Assembly (NCBI RefSeq): GCF_012726265.1
Contig: NZ_JAASAG010000009.1
Coordinates: forward strand, 248,001-312,000
Direction of reading: 5' to 3'
Source: Streptomyces sp. HNM0575
Lineage (GTDB): Bacteria; Actinomycetota; Actinomycetes; Streptomycetales; Streptomycetaceae
DNA: 64,000 nt
Part shown: piece after piece, positions 7,717 through 16,682 of the stretch
Layout: each line of letters starts with the position of its first letter
Position numbering within the stretch: the stretch's first letter is position 1
The notes under the pieces: model-generated
Databases searched by the model: none
The model's input: only the letters and a program-made list of their open reading frames with translations
Told to the model about the DNA's origin: nothing
Translations under genes and position numbers: made by a program

Positions 7717-10125
7717 GTGATGGGCTCACTCCCCGATTCGGAGAGCGGCCGGTGGACGCCCACCGGCGACGGTACGGCGGCGGCCGTCGTCGATGGCGAC
7801 GGAATCATCGTGGGGTGGAGCGCGGCGGCCGAATCGCTGTTGGGATACGCCGCGGGCGACCTCTGCGGAAGGCACGTGAGCTGCCTGCTCAGCGACCCCG
7901 AAAGCTGGGACGGACTCCTCGTGGACCTCGCCGGGCTGAGGGAGCTGCGCAATCGGTCCGGCTCGAACTCCCCTGTATATGTGCGGGTGGAAGAGTTCGA
8001 ATTCCCGGCCGTGAAAGACGATTCCCGTTTCTCGCTCGTGCTGTTCTTCAGCGTTCCCCGATCGGATATCCGCGAGCAGAACGAGGCTCTGATCCGTACT
8101 CTGCTCTCTCAGAACCATCCGGGTCTCGTTGTCTACAACCCCGATCTGAGTATCCAGCAGGCCGGCCCTCCCCTGACCTCCGCGGTGGGAAAGCGGCCAC
8201 GGGACTTTCTCGAAGCGGAGGACGCCGACGCGCTTGAGGATCAACTCGGACGGATCCTCAAAACGGGCGAGCCGCTGGTCGATTGGGAACACGACATGCG
8301 GCCCCGGCACGAACCCGGCGGCGGGACAGTGCAGTCGATCACGGGCTTCCGGCTGCTGGGTCCCGGAGGCGACTTGCTCGGAGCGGCCACCTTCGCAAGC
8401 GACGCGGTGGCCCGTGAGCGGGGCCGGCAGCGCCTGGACCTCCTGCATCAGGTCATGGCCAACATCGGTGTCTCGCTCGATGTGGCCCGCACCAGCGAGG
8501 CCCTCGTGAAGGTGCTCGTCCCGGACTTCGCGTCCTGGGCAGCCGTCGATCTGGCCGCCGCGGTGCTGGACGGTGATCAGCTGCCGGATCTGGAGGGTCC
8601 CTGGCCGGCCCGTCAGCGGCAGGCAGCCACCGCCCAGGCACGGGACGACCTGCACATCGACCTGGCGCGACGGGCCAGGGTCATGCACGAGACGCCGGAG
8701 ACCCCGCGGACCCGCGTTCTGCGCCAAGGCCAGTCCATCCTCACCCCCGACCTCTCGGTGCTCTTTCACGGAGAGCCCGAGCAAGCCGCGTTTCTGCGGT
8801 CGATCTATCCGGAGGAAGCACGCTCGGTGATCGTTGCGCCGCTGTACACCCGCGAGGGCCTGCTCGGGGTTCTGGGCCTGGCTCGCACCGCGGACACGGT
8901 CCCGTTCAATGAGGAGGACCTGGCGCTGGTGGAGGAGATCACTCCGCGCGCGGCGCTGAACATGACCAACGCCTGGCGGTTCGCCCATGAGCACAGGACG
9001 GCCGTCGCGTTGCAGCGCAGCCTTCTGCCCCGGCCCTCGACGAAGAGCACGGCAGCGGAGACGGCCGGCATCTACGTGTCGGCCGGCGTAGGGGCGGGCG
9101 TCAGCGGCGACTGGTACGACATCATCCCGCTGTCGTCGCTGCGGTCCGCCTTCGTCGTGGGTGACGTCGTCGGACACGGACTACAGGCCACGGCCATGAT
9201 GGGACGTCTGCGCACGGCAGTTCAGAGTTTCGCCGATCTCGACCTGGACCCCGAAGAGCTCCTCTCACGGCTGGACGACCTCGTGCTGCGTGCCGCGGCC
9301 GAGCAGGAGACGGCCTCGGGCTCGGGTGAGGGCAGCGCGACGGGGGCCACCTGCCTGTACGCCGTGTACGACCCCGTCAGCCGCCGGTGCGTTCTTGCCA
9401 GCGCGGGACACCCGCCACCGGCCCTGGCCCAGCCCGACGGGACGGTCGGCTTCGTCGGCCTGGATCCGGGGCCTCCGCTGGGCATCGGCGGCATGCCCTT
9501 TGAGACCACGGAGCTGGAACTCGCGCCCGGCAGCGTGCTCGCCCTCTATACCGACGGGCTGGTGGCACGGCGGCAAAGCGACATGGGCGTGGGAATGGAG
9601 AAGCTTCGCCGCGAGGTCGGGGACGCCGCCCTTCAGACCGGCACCGGGTTGCAGGACCTCAGCCGTGACGTCGTCACCGCCATGATGCCGGCGCACCCGG
9701 TGGACGACGCGACGCTGCTGTTGACCCGCACGCACGCCGTCCCGGCGGCGAACACCGCTTTCTGGGAGCTGCCGAAGGACGATGAAGCGGTCGCTCAGGC
9801 ACGCACTCTGGTCACCAGGCAACTGACCGCCTGGGGCCTTGACGAACTCGTCTTCACAGTCGAGATCGTCGCCAGCGAACTCGTCACCAATGCCATCCGC
9901 TACGGCGGCAGTCCCATCGGGCTGCGACTGCTCCACGACAAGGTCCTGGTGTGCGAGGTCACGGATTCCAGCGACACCCAGCCCCGTATGCGCCGGGCCC
10001 GCTCCCTGGACGAAGGCGGCCGTGGCCTGTTCATCGCCGCCCAGCTGACCCAGCGCTGGGGAAGCAGATCCGGGCGTTACGGCAAGACCATCTGGGTCGA
10101 GCTGGCGCTGCCCGAGGGGACGTGA
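7717..10125 (+). CDS. PAS-GAF-PP2C (SpoIIE-type) serine phosphatase with C-terminal RsbW-like ATPase domain
   Basis: About 802 aa, a cytosolic sensor in partner-switching control of sigma or anti-sigma factors. Order: PAS about 15-120 (ADGDGIIVGWSAAAESLLGY-like), second PAS about 125-245, GAF about 250-420, PP2C about 440-660 (GVSGDWYD, VVGDVVGHG, SAGHPPP, ALYTDGL), then HATPase_c about 680-800 with N-box ELVTNAIRYGG and G-box GGRGLFIA. The metal-binding Asp residues are present, so phosphatase activity is likely. GTG 7717 and ATG 7720 are adjacent; GAGG at 7712-7715 spaces better to the ATG. It ends 25 bp from a convergent gene. No sigma-factor partner is nearby. Confidence 0.93.
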   Translation: MMGSLPDSESGRWTPTGDGTAAAVVDGDGIIVGWSAAAESLLGYAAGDLCGRHVSCLLSDPESWDGLLVDLAGLRELRNRSGSNSPVYVRVEEFEFPAVKDDSRFSLVLFFSVPRSDIREQNEALIRTLLSQNHPGLVVYNPDLSIQQAGPPLTSAVGKRPRDFLEAEDADALEDQLGRILKTGEPLVDWEHDMRPRHEPGGGTVQSITGFRLLGPGGDLLGAATFASDAVARERGRQRLDLLHQVMANIGVSLDVARTSEALVKVLVPDFASWAAVDLAAAVLDGDQLPDLEGPWPARQRQAATAQARDDLHIDLARRARVMHETPETPRTRVLRQGQSILTPDLSVLFHGEPEQAAFLRSIYPEEARSVIVAPLYTREGLLGVLGLARTADTVPFNEEDLALVEEITPRAALNMTNAWRFAHEHRTAVALQRSLLPRPSTKSTAAETAGIYVSAGVGAGVSGDWYDIIPLSSLRSAFVVGDVVGHGLQATAMMGRLRTAVQSFADLDLDPEELLSRLDDLVLRAAAEQETASGSGEGSATGATCLYAVYDPVSRRCVLASAGHPPPALAQPDGTVGFVGLDPGPPLGIGGMPFETTELELAPGSVLALYTDGLVARRQSDMGVGMEKLRREVGDAALQTGTGLQDLSRDVVTAMMPAHPVDDATLLLTRTHAVPAANTAFWELPKDDEAVAQARTLVTRQLTAWGLDELVFTVEIVASELVTNAIRYGGSPIGLRLLHDKVLVCEVTDSSDTQPRMRRARSLDEGGRGLFIAAQLTQRWGSRSGRYGKTIWVELALPEGT

Positions 10126-10149
10126 GGCCGCGAGCTCGGCGCGACCAAG

Positions 10150-11148
10150 TCACCACGCGTACGCCTCCGGTGCGGCGCCCGGCCCGGGGAAGATCCGGTC
10201 GAGTTCGGCGAGTTCGCCCTCGGACAGGCTCAGGTTCGCCGCCCGGATCCCGTCTTCGAGGTGCCGCATCGTGCGCACTCCCACGATGGGCGCGGTCACG
10301 CCCGGCTGGTGCAGCAGCCACGACTGTGCGACCACGGCCGGCGGCTGCCCGATGTCCCGGCACAGCTGCTCGTACCGTTCGATCTGCCGCCGGCTGCGGG
10401 AGAGACCATCGGCCGCCCGCTTGCTGGCCGTTCGTGCGGCGGTCTCGTCCTTGGCGAGGACGCCGCCGAGGAGGCCGGAGTTCAGCGGGCTGTAGGGCAT
10501 GACGCCGATGCCGTAGGCACGGCAGGCCGGCAGCACTTCGAGCTCGACGGTCCGTTCCATCAGGTTGTAGATGCTCTCCTCGACGACGATGCCGAGCAGG
10601 TTCCGCCTCAGTGCCGCCTCCTGGCCCCGGGCCAGGTGCCAGCCCGCGAAGTTGCTGGTGCCGGCGTAGCGGATCTTTCCCTCACGCCTGAGGTCGTCCA
10701 GTACCTCCCACAGCTCGTCCCAGCTCGTCATGCGGTCGACGTGGTGCAGCATGAACACATCGAGCACATCCGTCCGCAGGCGCGCGAGGGACGCCTCGCA
10801 GGCTTTCCGCAGGTGCCTGGCCGACAGATACATGTCGTTGGCGCCCTTGCCCATCCGCCCGTACGCCTTCGTCACGAGGACGACGTCGTCGCGGCGTCCC
10901 GGATCGCGGGCGAGCCAGCGGCCGATGATTCTCTCGGTCTCGCCCTTCGCCTCCGAGTGGTCGGAGACCGTGCGGTTCGCGTCCGCTCCGTACACGTCGG
11001 CGGTGTCGAGCAGATTGACCCCGGCCTCCAGGGCGGCGCTCATGACGGCGTGGGCCTCCGCCTCGGGGGTGGCGGGCCCGAAGTTCATCGTGCCCAGTGC
11101 TACGGGAGCGACCCGCAGGCCGGTCCGGCCCAGCGTTCGGTGTTGCAC
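10150..11148 (-). CDS. Aldo/keto reductase
   Basis: 332-aa NADPH-dependent (alpha/beta)8-barrel reductase of aldehydes or ketones. The catalytic tetrad is visible: Asp and Tyr in NLLDTADVYG, Lys in VLVTKAYG and His in DVFMLHHVDR. The tail APIVGVRTMRHLEDGI is the family's phosphate-binding part. It is the last gene of a tightly packed minus-strand run (1 bp after the oxidase gene) that includes an amino-acid importer, so it may reduce an aldehyde or keto product of that pathway. That role is inference. Confidence 0.92.
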   Translation of the reverse strand: MQHRTLGRTGLRVAPVALGTMNFGPATPEAEAHAVMSAALEAGVNLLDTADVYGADANRTVSDHSEAKGETERIIGRWLARDPGRRDDVVLVTKAYGRMGKGANDMYLSARHLRKACEASLARLRTDVLDVFMLHHVDRMTSWDELWEVLDDLRREGKIRYAGTSNFAGWHLARGQEAALRRNLLGIVVEESIYNLMERTVELEVLPACRAYGIGVMPYSPLNSGLLGGVLAKDETAARTASKRAADGLSRSRRQIERYEQLCRDIGQPPAVVAQSWLLHQPGVTAPIVGVRTMRHLEDGIRAANLSLSEGELAELDRIFPGPGAAPEAYAW

Positions 11149-11149
11149 C

Positions 11150-12304
11150 TCAGGACTCCTTGTCGCGGAAGCGGTCGGGCGAGAACTGGCCGATCGGCAC
11201 CGAGCCGGCGCCGTCGAGAGCGAGGTCGACGCATACGTCGCCGCTGGCGGTGGCGTGTTTGAATCCGTGCCCGGAGAAGCCGCCAGCGAGAACCAGCGAG
11301 GGTGCCAGCGAGGAGACGCCGATCACGAAGTCCCGGTCGGGCGTTGCCGAGTTCATGCAGGGCTGCGCGGCGGTGTGCACCGGGTTGAGGCCGGGGAAGG
11401 CCCGCCGGCAGAAGGCTTCGGCCGGGTCGGTGTCCCGGGCGTCGATCGGGTAGGTGTTGTCGTCGGCGTGCTGGAGGCGCGGCTTCGGCGCGGACGGCCC
11501 CGCGCCGATCTTCACCCCGGCTCCGTCGACGTCGGTGATCCCCCAGCCGTCGAGATCGCCGCTCTTGCGCACGAAGACCGGGAATCTCTCCGGGCCGTAG
11601 AGCTCGGGGTGCGGGCCGGTGAACCAGACCAGCGGGGAGCGCACGATACGGAGAGGCAGCCCGAGTTCGGGAATCAGATCGGTGAACCAGGCGCCGGTCG
11701 CGACGATCGCGCGTCTCGCCCGCACCTGTTCCGTCCCGGTGGCGATGCGGACGCCGTCCGCGTCGTGGTGGATCGCGGAGACGGGAGACCCCAGCCGGAT
11801 GTCGGCTCCGTGCTTCCGGGCCATGGTGAGGGCGGCGCTCACACATCTCTCGGGGTTCAGCACCCCGGCTCCCGGCTCGAAGACCGCGACGTCGTCGGCG
11901 ATCGTGGCGTGCTGCGGGAAGCGCTGCGCGAGTTCGTCGGGTTCGAGGAGCGCGTGCTCGAAGCCTCCCTCACGCGCGGATTCCAGTGCCCGCTCGATGG
12001 CGCCGCTTCGGGGCGGGCCGATGCACAGCCCGCCCGTTCTCTGGAACAGCACGGACGAGGATGCGGCCTCGAGTTCACGCCAGAGCTCGCGTGCCCGGTT
12101 GACGAGCGGCACGTACGCGGACCCTTCGAAGAGCGTCCGCCGGTAGATTCTCGATCCGCCGTGCGAGGACCCTCGCGCGTGCGCCTCTCCGAACTGCTCG
12201 ATCCCGATGGTGCTGGCGCCGCGTGCTGCGGCCCGCCAGGCGGCCATGGAGCCGACACCGCCGAGACCGAGCACTGCAACGTCGTAGATGCGGGGGCTTG
12301 TCAC
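11150..12304 (-). CDS. FAD-dependent N-methyl amino acid oxidase (SolA / monomeric sarcosine oxidase family)
   Basis: 384-aa flavoenzyme that should oxidise an N-methylated or secondary amino acid to aldehyde and H2O2. The N-terminal FAD loop is VAVLGLGGVGSMAAWRAAARG; GSSHGGSRIYRR is the conserved Arg-containing loop after it. PCMNSATPDRDFVIG carries the Cys that binds FAD covalently in this family. LVLAGGFSGHGFKHA closes the FAD site. It lies 14 bp downstream of the importer ATPase, which supports uptake followed by oxidation of the same compound. The nitrogen substrate is not determinable from sequence. Confidence 0.9.
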   Translation of the reverse strand: MTSPRIYDVAVLGLGGVGSMAAWRAAARGASTIGIEQFGEAHARGSSHGGSRIYRRTLFEGSAYVPLVNRARELWRELEAASSSVLFQRTGGLCIGPPRSGAIERALESAREGGFEHALLEPDELAQRFPQHATIADDVAVFEPGAGVLNPERCVSAALTMARKHGADIRLGSPVSAIHHDADGVRIATGTEQVRARRAIVATGAWFTDLIPELGLPLRIVRSPLVWFTGPHPELYGPERFPVFVRKSGDLDGWGITDVDGAGVKIGAGPSAPKPRLQHADDNTYPIDARDTDPAEAFCRRAFPGLNPVHTAAQPCMNSATPDRDFVIGVSSLAPSLVLAGGFSGHGFKHATASGDVCVDLALDGAGSVPIGQFSPDRFRDKES

Positions 12305-12318
12305 TCCGTACTCCCTGG

Positions 12319-13086
12319 CTAGAGGACCTTGGACAGAAACGCCTTGGTGCGCGGGTGGCGTGGTGCGTCGATCACGTCCGCCGGGGGCCCGGATTCGACG
12401 ATCGTGCCCGCGTCCATGAAGACCAGGGAGTCCGCGACCCGTCGTGCGAAGCCGATCTCATGGGTGACGATGATCATCGTGAGCCCCTCGTCCGCGAGGT
12501 CGCCGATGACGTCGAGCACCTCGCCGACCAGCTCCGGGTCGAGCGCCGACGTCGGTTCGTCGAACAGCATGAGCTTGGGGCGCATCGCCAGCGCCCTTGC
12601 TATCGCGACACGTTGCTGCTGCCCGCCGGAGAGGCGGCGCGGATAGACGTCCAACTTCTCGCCCAGTCCCACCCGTTGGAGGAGCGCGGTGGCCCGCTCG
12701 ACGGCCGCGGCCCTGGACTCGCCCCGTACGAGCATGGGTGCCGCGATGACGTTCTCCAGCGCCGTGCAGTGGCTGAAGAGGTCGAAGTCCTGGAAGACCA
12801 TTCCGATGTCCGCGCGCTGCCGGCTCTGCTCCTTCTCGGAGAGCTCGTACAGCCGCTCGCCGCGCCGGCGGTAGCCGAGGAGTTCGCCGTCGACCCAGAG
12901 GCGGCCGTACTGGATCTGTTCCAGGAGGTTGATGCACCGCAGAAACGTGCTCTTGCCGGAACCCGACGGACCGATCAGGCACATGACCTCGCCCCGCCGG
13001 ACTTCGAGATCCACGCCTTTGAGGACTTCGTTGCGCTGATAGCTCTTGTGCACCTGCTCGGCCCGTACGAGCACCTCCGGTGTCAT
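12319..13086 (-). CDS. Polar amino acid ABC transporter, ATP-binding protein
   Basis: 255-aa GlnQ-type ATPase at the inner face of the membrane. Walker A GPSGSGKST lies near residue 39, Q-loop VFQDFDLF, signature LSGGQQQRVAIARAL, Walker B LMLFDEPTSALDP and H-loop VTHE. The ATG at 13086 overlaps the permease stop by 4 bp (ATGA), indicating coupled translation. A much longer open frame continues upstream through the permease and binding-protein genes but is only a GC-rich shadow. Confidence 0.95.
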   Translation of the reverse strand: MTPEVLVRAEQVHKSYQRNEVLKGVDLEVRRGEVMCLIGPSGSGKSTFLRCINLLEQIQYGRLWVDGELLGYRRRGERLYELSEKEQSRQRADIGMVFQDFDLFSHCTALENVIAAPMLVRGESRAAAVERATALLQRVGLGEKLDVYPRRLSGGQQQRVAIARALAMRPKLMLFDEPTSALDPELVGEVLDVIGDLADEGLTMIIVTHEIGFARRVADSLVFMDAGTIVESGPPADVIDAPRHPRTKAFLSKVL

Positions 13087-14063
13087 GACGGCCTCCGGTC
13101 GGCTGCGGTGGTACGGGACCAGGTTCGAGAGCGTTGCCCGCGGGGCTCCGCGTCGGGGGAGAACTTCCGCTCGATCCAGGACTGGAGGAGGGTGAGGACG
13201 GAGACCGTCACCAGATAGAGGATCGTCGCCACGATCAGCAGGGGGATCGTCTGGAAGTTCCGCGAGTAGACGATCTGTGCGCTGTAGAGCAGATCGGGGA
13301 TGGCCAGGACGCTCACGAGTGACGTCGTCTTGAGCATGGAGATCGTCTGGTTCCCCGTCGGCGGCACGATGACGCGCATGGCCTGCGGAAGCACGATCTT
13401 CCGCATGGTCTGGAGGCGGGTCATGCCGAGGGCGCTCGCCGCGCGGATCTGTCCCTCGGGCACGGAGAGGATCCCGGCTCTGACGATCTCCGCCATGTAG
13501 GCGCTCTCGTGCAGGGCGAGTCCGAGGAAGGCGGCCGTCATCGGAGTGATGACGTGGTTGGCGCTGAAGGACGTCAACTCGGGCCCGCCGAAAGGCAGTC
13601 CCACCACGATGCGGGGATAGACGGCGCTCATGTTGAACCAGAAGAGGAGCTGGACGAGCAGCGGCGTTCCGCGGAAGAACCAGACGTACGCGGCCGCCGA
13701 GCCGGAGAGCAGACGGTTCCTGGAACTGCTCATCACCGCGAGGACGATGCCGATGGCGATGCCCGCGGCCATCGACAGCGCGGTGAGCCACAGGGTGAGC
13801 CACAGGCCCTCCATGACGGTCCGCGCCGTGAGCCACTGGCCGACCACGTCCCACTGGAAGCGCGGGTTGGTGACCACGGACCACGCGCCCGCGGCCAGCG
13901 CGAGGCCGACCAGTCCGGCTCCCACCAGCCGGCCCGGATGACGCTTGGGCACGAGCCTGATGTGCAGGTCGGGCGGTCCTTCCGATGCCGTGCCGGCCGC
14001 CGCCGGGCCGCGGGCGGCGGATTCCTCGGTGTGCCCCTGGAGTTGGCTGGTCCGGTTCGGCAT
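13083..14063 (-). CDS. Polar amino acid ABC transporter, permease
   Basis: 326-aa HisM/GlnP-like membrane protein. After a hydrophilic 45-residue N-terminus there is one extra helix (LVGLALAAGAWSVV) and then the usual five-helix core. YVWFFRGTPLLVQLLFW is the family entry motif; the EAA loop is HESAYMAEIVRAGILSVPEGQIRAASALGMTRLQTMRKIVLPQA, shown here only to name the region. It would pair with the ATPase that overlaps it and the binding lipoprotein 3 bp upstream. As the only permease here it presumably works as a homodimer. Confidence 0.93.
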   Translation of the reverse strand: MPNRTSQLQGHTEESAARGPAAAGTASEGPPDLHIRLVPKRHPGRLVGAGLVGLALAAGAWSVVTNPRFQWDVVGQWLTARTVMEGLWLTLWLTALSMAAGIAIGIVLAVMSSSRNRLLSGSAAAYVWFFRGTPLLVQLLFWFNMSAVYPRIVVGLPFGGPELTSFSANHVITPMTAAFLGLALHESAYMAEIVRAGILSVPEGQIRAASALGMTRLQTMRKIVLPQAMRVIVPPTGNQTISMLKTTSLVSVLAIPDLLYSAQIVYSRNFQTIPLLIVATILYLVTVSVLTLLQSWIERKFSPDAEPRGQRSRTWSRTTAADRRPS

Positions 14064-14066
14064 GGC

Positions 14067-15113
14067 TCACGCACACCCCTTGCGCAGGGGCTGGTAGTAG
14101 TACGTGTGCCCCGGCTTGATCTCCTTCGGATCCTTGAAGATCTTCGACTCGACGACCCTTCCGTCGGGGCCCACACCCCAGGGGGCGGCGAGCTTCCGGT
14201 ACTTCTTCGACAGCTTGGCGCCTGCCTCCGTGACGTCGGTGCCCCACTTGTCGCCGATCCGGTCGTAGACACCGGACTTGAGAAGCGAGTTGACCGCGGC
14301 CCGAAGCGGCTTGGCCAGGGACGAGCCCTTGGGCACCGCGATTCCGGCGATGCTGTGGCTGGTCTGGTAGACGCTGGTCACGCACAGTTGACCGTTCGAG
14401 CGGTCGGCGGCGTAGAGGATCTGGGGCTTGTCGTTCATCGCGACGTCCGCACGGCCGGACTGAAGGGTGAGCACCACCGCATTCGAATCGGGTACCTGGA
14501 GCACCTTCACGGGCTTCTTGCCGTGGCGGCGGCAGTACTCGCTGGCGTCGCCCAGTGCCTCGACCTGGCTGACGCCCTTCTTCACGGAGACGCGGTATCC
14601 GCAAAGGCCCTCGAACGAGTTGACCCTGATCCCCGAACCCTTCTTGATCAGGAACCCGCCGCCGGAGAGGTAGTAGGACACGAAGTCCGCGCTGGGCAGG
14701 CGCTCGTGCTCGATGCTGAAGGAGGACATGGCGGCGTCGTACCGGCGGGCCGCCAGGCCGGGGAGTACGGAGTCGAACGAGATGTTCTTCCAGCCGACCT
14801 TCAGGCCCATCGTGGCGCCGATCGCGTCGCCGAGTTCGATGGTGTAGCCGGTCAGCGTCTTGTTGTCCCCTTTGAAGAACACGATGGGCGCGTTCGGACC
14901 GTTGGTCGCGAACACGAGCTTCCCCTTGTCCTTGACGCCTTCGGGTACGAGCCGGACGACGTCGGGGTCGGCCTTCACCTCGGGGATCCGGCCTTTCGGT
15001 TCGTCCTCGTCCGGCTTCACCGACGACGGATCGGCGCAGGAGGCCAGCACGAGCAGGCTCAGAACGGCGGCCGTGAGAAGGGATGTTCGGCGCGGGCGTT
15101 TTCGGAGGGACAT
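14067..15113 (-). CDS. Amino acid ABC transporter, substrate-binding lipoprotein
   Basis: 348-aa extracellular binding protein. Signal peptide MSLRKRPRRTSLLTAAVLSLL ends in lipobox LASC, so the mature protein is lipid-anchored. The body is a family 3 solute-binding domain (GYTIELGDAIGATMGLKVGW; VLTLQSGRADVAMNDKPQ). ATG 15113 has AGGAG 5 bp upstream. It heads the importer-oxidase-reductase run and is separated by 155 bp from the lyase gene above, so it may have its own promoter or be read through from it. Confidence 0.92.
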   Translation of the reverse strand: MSLRKRPRRTSLLTAAVLSLLVLASCADPSSVKPDEDEPKGRIPEVKADPDVVRLVPEGVKDKGKLVFATNGPNAPIVFFKGDNKTLTGYTIELGDAIGATMGLKVGWKNISFDSVLPGLAARRYDAAMSSFSIEHERLPSADFVSYYLSGGGFLIKKGSGIRVNSFEGLCGYRVSVKKGVSQVEALGDASEYCRRHGKKPVKVLQVPDSNAVVLTLQSGRADVAMNDKPQILYAADRSNGQLCVTSVYQTSHSIAGIAVPKGSSLAKPLRAAVNSLLKSGVYDRIGDKWGTDVTEAGAKLSKKYRKLAAPWGVGPDGRVVESKIFKDPKEIKPGHTYYYQPLRKGCA

Positions 15114-15268
15114 GGCTGCTCCTGGTATCGGTACTCCTGGGTGGGGGCCGGTGTGCGCTGTTCCTGCGACCGGAGAGGGGCCGGGCCGAAAGCCCCGGAG
15201 ACGCGGCGTCACCTCGGCTGTGGGCCTTGCCCCTGCCGGACGGGGGCGGTTGATCGGGTCGGGGACGG

Positions 15269-16594
15269 TCAGGTCGGATCTTCTGCGCCCGTGTTCTCCT
15301 CATGTGCCGCATGGCGTACGCGGGTTGCGACTGCGTCGTAGCCCTCCGAGGCGGCAGCCACGACGGCCTGTGACAGCGAACCGGCGAGATTCGCCCGCAC
15401 GCCGGCCGCGTTCCAACTCAGGCCCGAGATGCAGCGGTCGGCGAAGATGCGAGCGACGGACGAGAGCCGTTCAAGGCCCCCCAGCAGGCCCGATGTCACT
15501 ACGGGAGCCATGGCCGACACCTCCAGCTCACCGACGCAGGCCGCCGCTCGGGCACTCGTGGCCTCGCCCGCGATCTGGAGCGACGTCTGCATGACCAGCT
15601 CCGGAATCACCGGGTTCACCTTTCCCGGCATGATCGAGCTTCCGGCCTGTACCTCGGGCAGTTCGATCTCGGCGATGCCGCCCACCGGTCCCGAGGCCAG
15701 AAGACGCAGGTCCGTCGCGACGCGGGCAGCGGAACGAGCACAGCGGTCGATCGCCTCGCTCACGGCGACGAGGGGTTCCAGCGACGCCAGCGCCCAATAG
15801 GGGTTCTCCGCGGCGACGACCGGACAGCCGGACAGCTCTGCCAGTTCCGCAACCGCCGTCTCGGCGAACCCCGGTGGGGCACCGATCCCCGTGCCCACCG
15901 CCGTGGCCCCGAGCGGGACCTTCAGCAGTGCCCGCACCGAGGCACGCAGATCATCGGTGGCCTGCACGAGCCCGTAGGCATGGGAACGGTGCAGGGAATC
16001 GACGGGAAGCGCCACCGCATCCTGAAGGCACGTGCGGCCGAGCCGCTCCATCTCCGGGTACTGGTCGGCCTTCGCGCAGAGGGCGTCCACGAGGTGGCCG
16101 AGGCTCTCGACGGTCCGCGTGCTCGCCGTGTGCACCGCCACGGCGATGACGGTCGGCATCACGTCGTTGGTCGACTGCCCGCGGTTCACATGGTTGTTGG
16201 GGTGCACGGCGCCGCCGGCTCCGCGCACGCTCAGCAGCTGGGTGGCGCGCCGGGCCACCACCTCGTTGACGTTCATGTTCGTCGAGGTGCCTCCGCCTCC
16301 CTGAAGGACGGGCAGCGGGAACTGATCGTCGTGCAGCCCCTCGAGGACCTCGCGGGCCGCGGCGATCACCGCGTCCGCGATCACGGGGGCGAGGCCTCCC
16401 GTCCGCCGGTTCGCGCGTGCGGCCGCGATCTTGACCATCGCGAGCGCACGGAGGAGGTCCGGGTGGTCGTGCAGCCTGGGCCCGCTGAAGTCGAAGTTCG
16501 CGAGGGCCCTTGTCGTCTGAGCGCCGAACAGCACCTCTCGGGAGCCTTGGCCGGTCGGTTCTCCGCGCTCGCCGGCAGCGTCGTCGTGATTCAC
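15269..16594 (-). CDS. Aspartase/fumarase superfamily lyase
   Basis: 441-aa homotetrameric lyase that would release fumarate from aspartate, malate or an N-succinyl-type substrate. GGGGTSTNMNVNEVVA, the HPNNHVNRGQSTNDVMPT segment and the flexible-loop signature GSSIMPGKVNPVIPE carry the active-site residues, including the catalytic Ser. It looks closer to AspA/class II fumarase than to argininosuccinate lyase. GTG 16594 is chosen because conserved sequence begins soon after and the divergent regulator starts 88 bp away; the open frame extends upstream through the operator region. Position suggests it breaks down the amino acid imported by the neighbouring transporter. Confidence 0.9.
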   Translation of the reverse strand: MNHDDAAGERGEPTGQGSREVLFGAQTTRALANFDFSGPRLHDHPDLLRALAMVKIAAARANRRTGGLAPVIADAVIAAAREVLEGLHDDQFPLPVLQGGGGTSTNMNVNEVVARRATQLLSVRGAGGAVHPNNHVNRGQSTNDVMPTVIAVAVHTASTRTVESLGHLVDALCAKADQYPEMERLGRTCLQDAVALPVDSLHRSHAYGLVQATDDLRASVRALLKVPLGATAVGTGIGAPPGFAETAVAELAELSGCPVVAAENPYWALASLEPLVAVSEAIDRCARSAARVATDLRLLASGPVGGIAEIELPEVQAGSSIMPGKVNPVIPELVMQTSLQIAGEATSARAAACVGELEVSAMAPVVTSGLLGGLERLSSVARIFADRCISGLSWNAAGVRANLAGSLSQAVVAAASEGYDAVATRVRHAAHEENTGAEDPT

Positions 16595-16604
16595 CAGATG
16601 GGCC

Positions 16605-16657
16605 AGGTGGCCAGGCCAATTAGTCACCGGCCAACCGTCACATTGGCCAGGCCACCT
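16605..16657. promoter_or_regulatory. Paired palindromic operator between lyase and FadR-type regulator
   Basis: Two copies of TGGCCAGGCCA (16609-16619 and 16644-16654), each an 11-bp near-palindrome, lie 35 bp apart centre to centre. They sit inside a larger inverted repeat, AGGTGGCCAGGCCAAT (16605-16620) and ATTGGCCAGGCCACCT (16642-16657), with one mismatch. The likely ligand is the FadR-family protein encoded next door, acting on both promoters. Confidence 0.7.
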
Positions 16658-16668
16658 GTCAACCGGTC

Positions 16669-16674
16669 TATAGT
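16669..16674 (+). promoter_or_regulatory. -10 element giving a probably leaderless regulator mRNA
   Basis: TATAGT ends 8 bases before the GTG at 16683, with no ribosome-binding site between. Transcription would start at or within 2 nt of the start codon. Confidence 0.55.
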
Positions 16675-16682
16675 GGCTTTCT

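Noticed and set aside
12319..15312. A single 997-codon minus-strand open frame
   Set aside because: Only its last 255 codons match a family (the ABC ATPase). The rest runs out of frame through the permease and binding-protein genes, which have proper domains.
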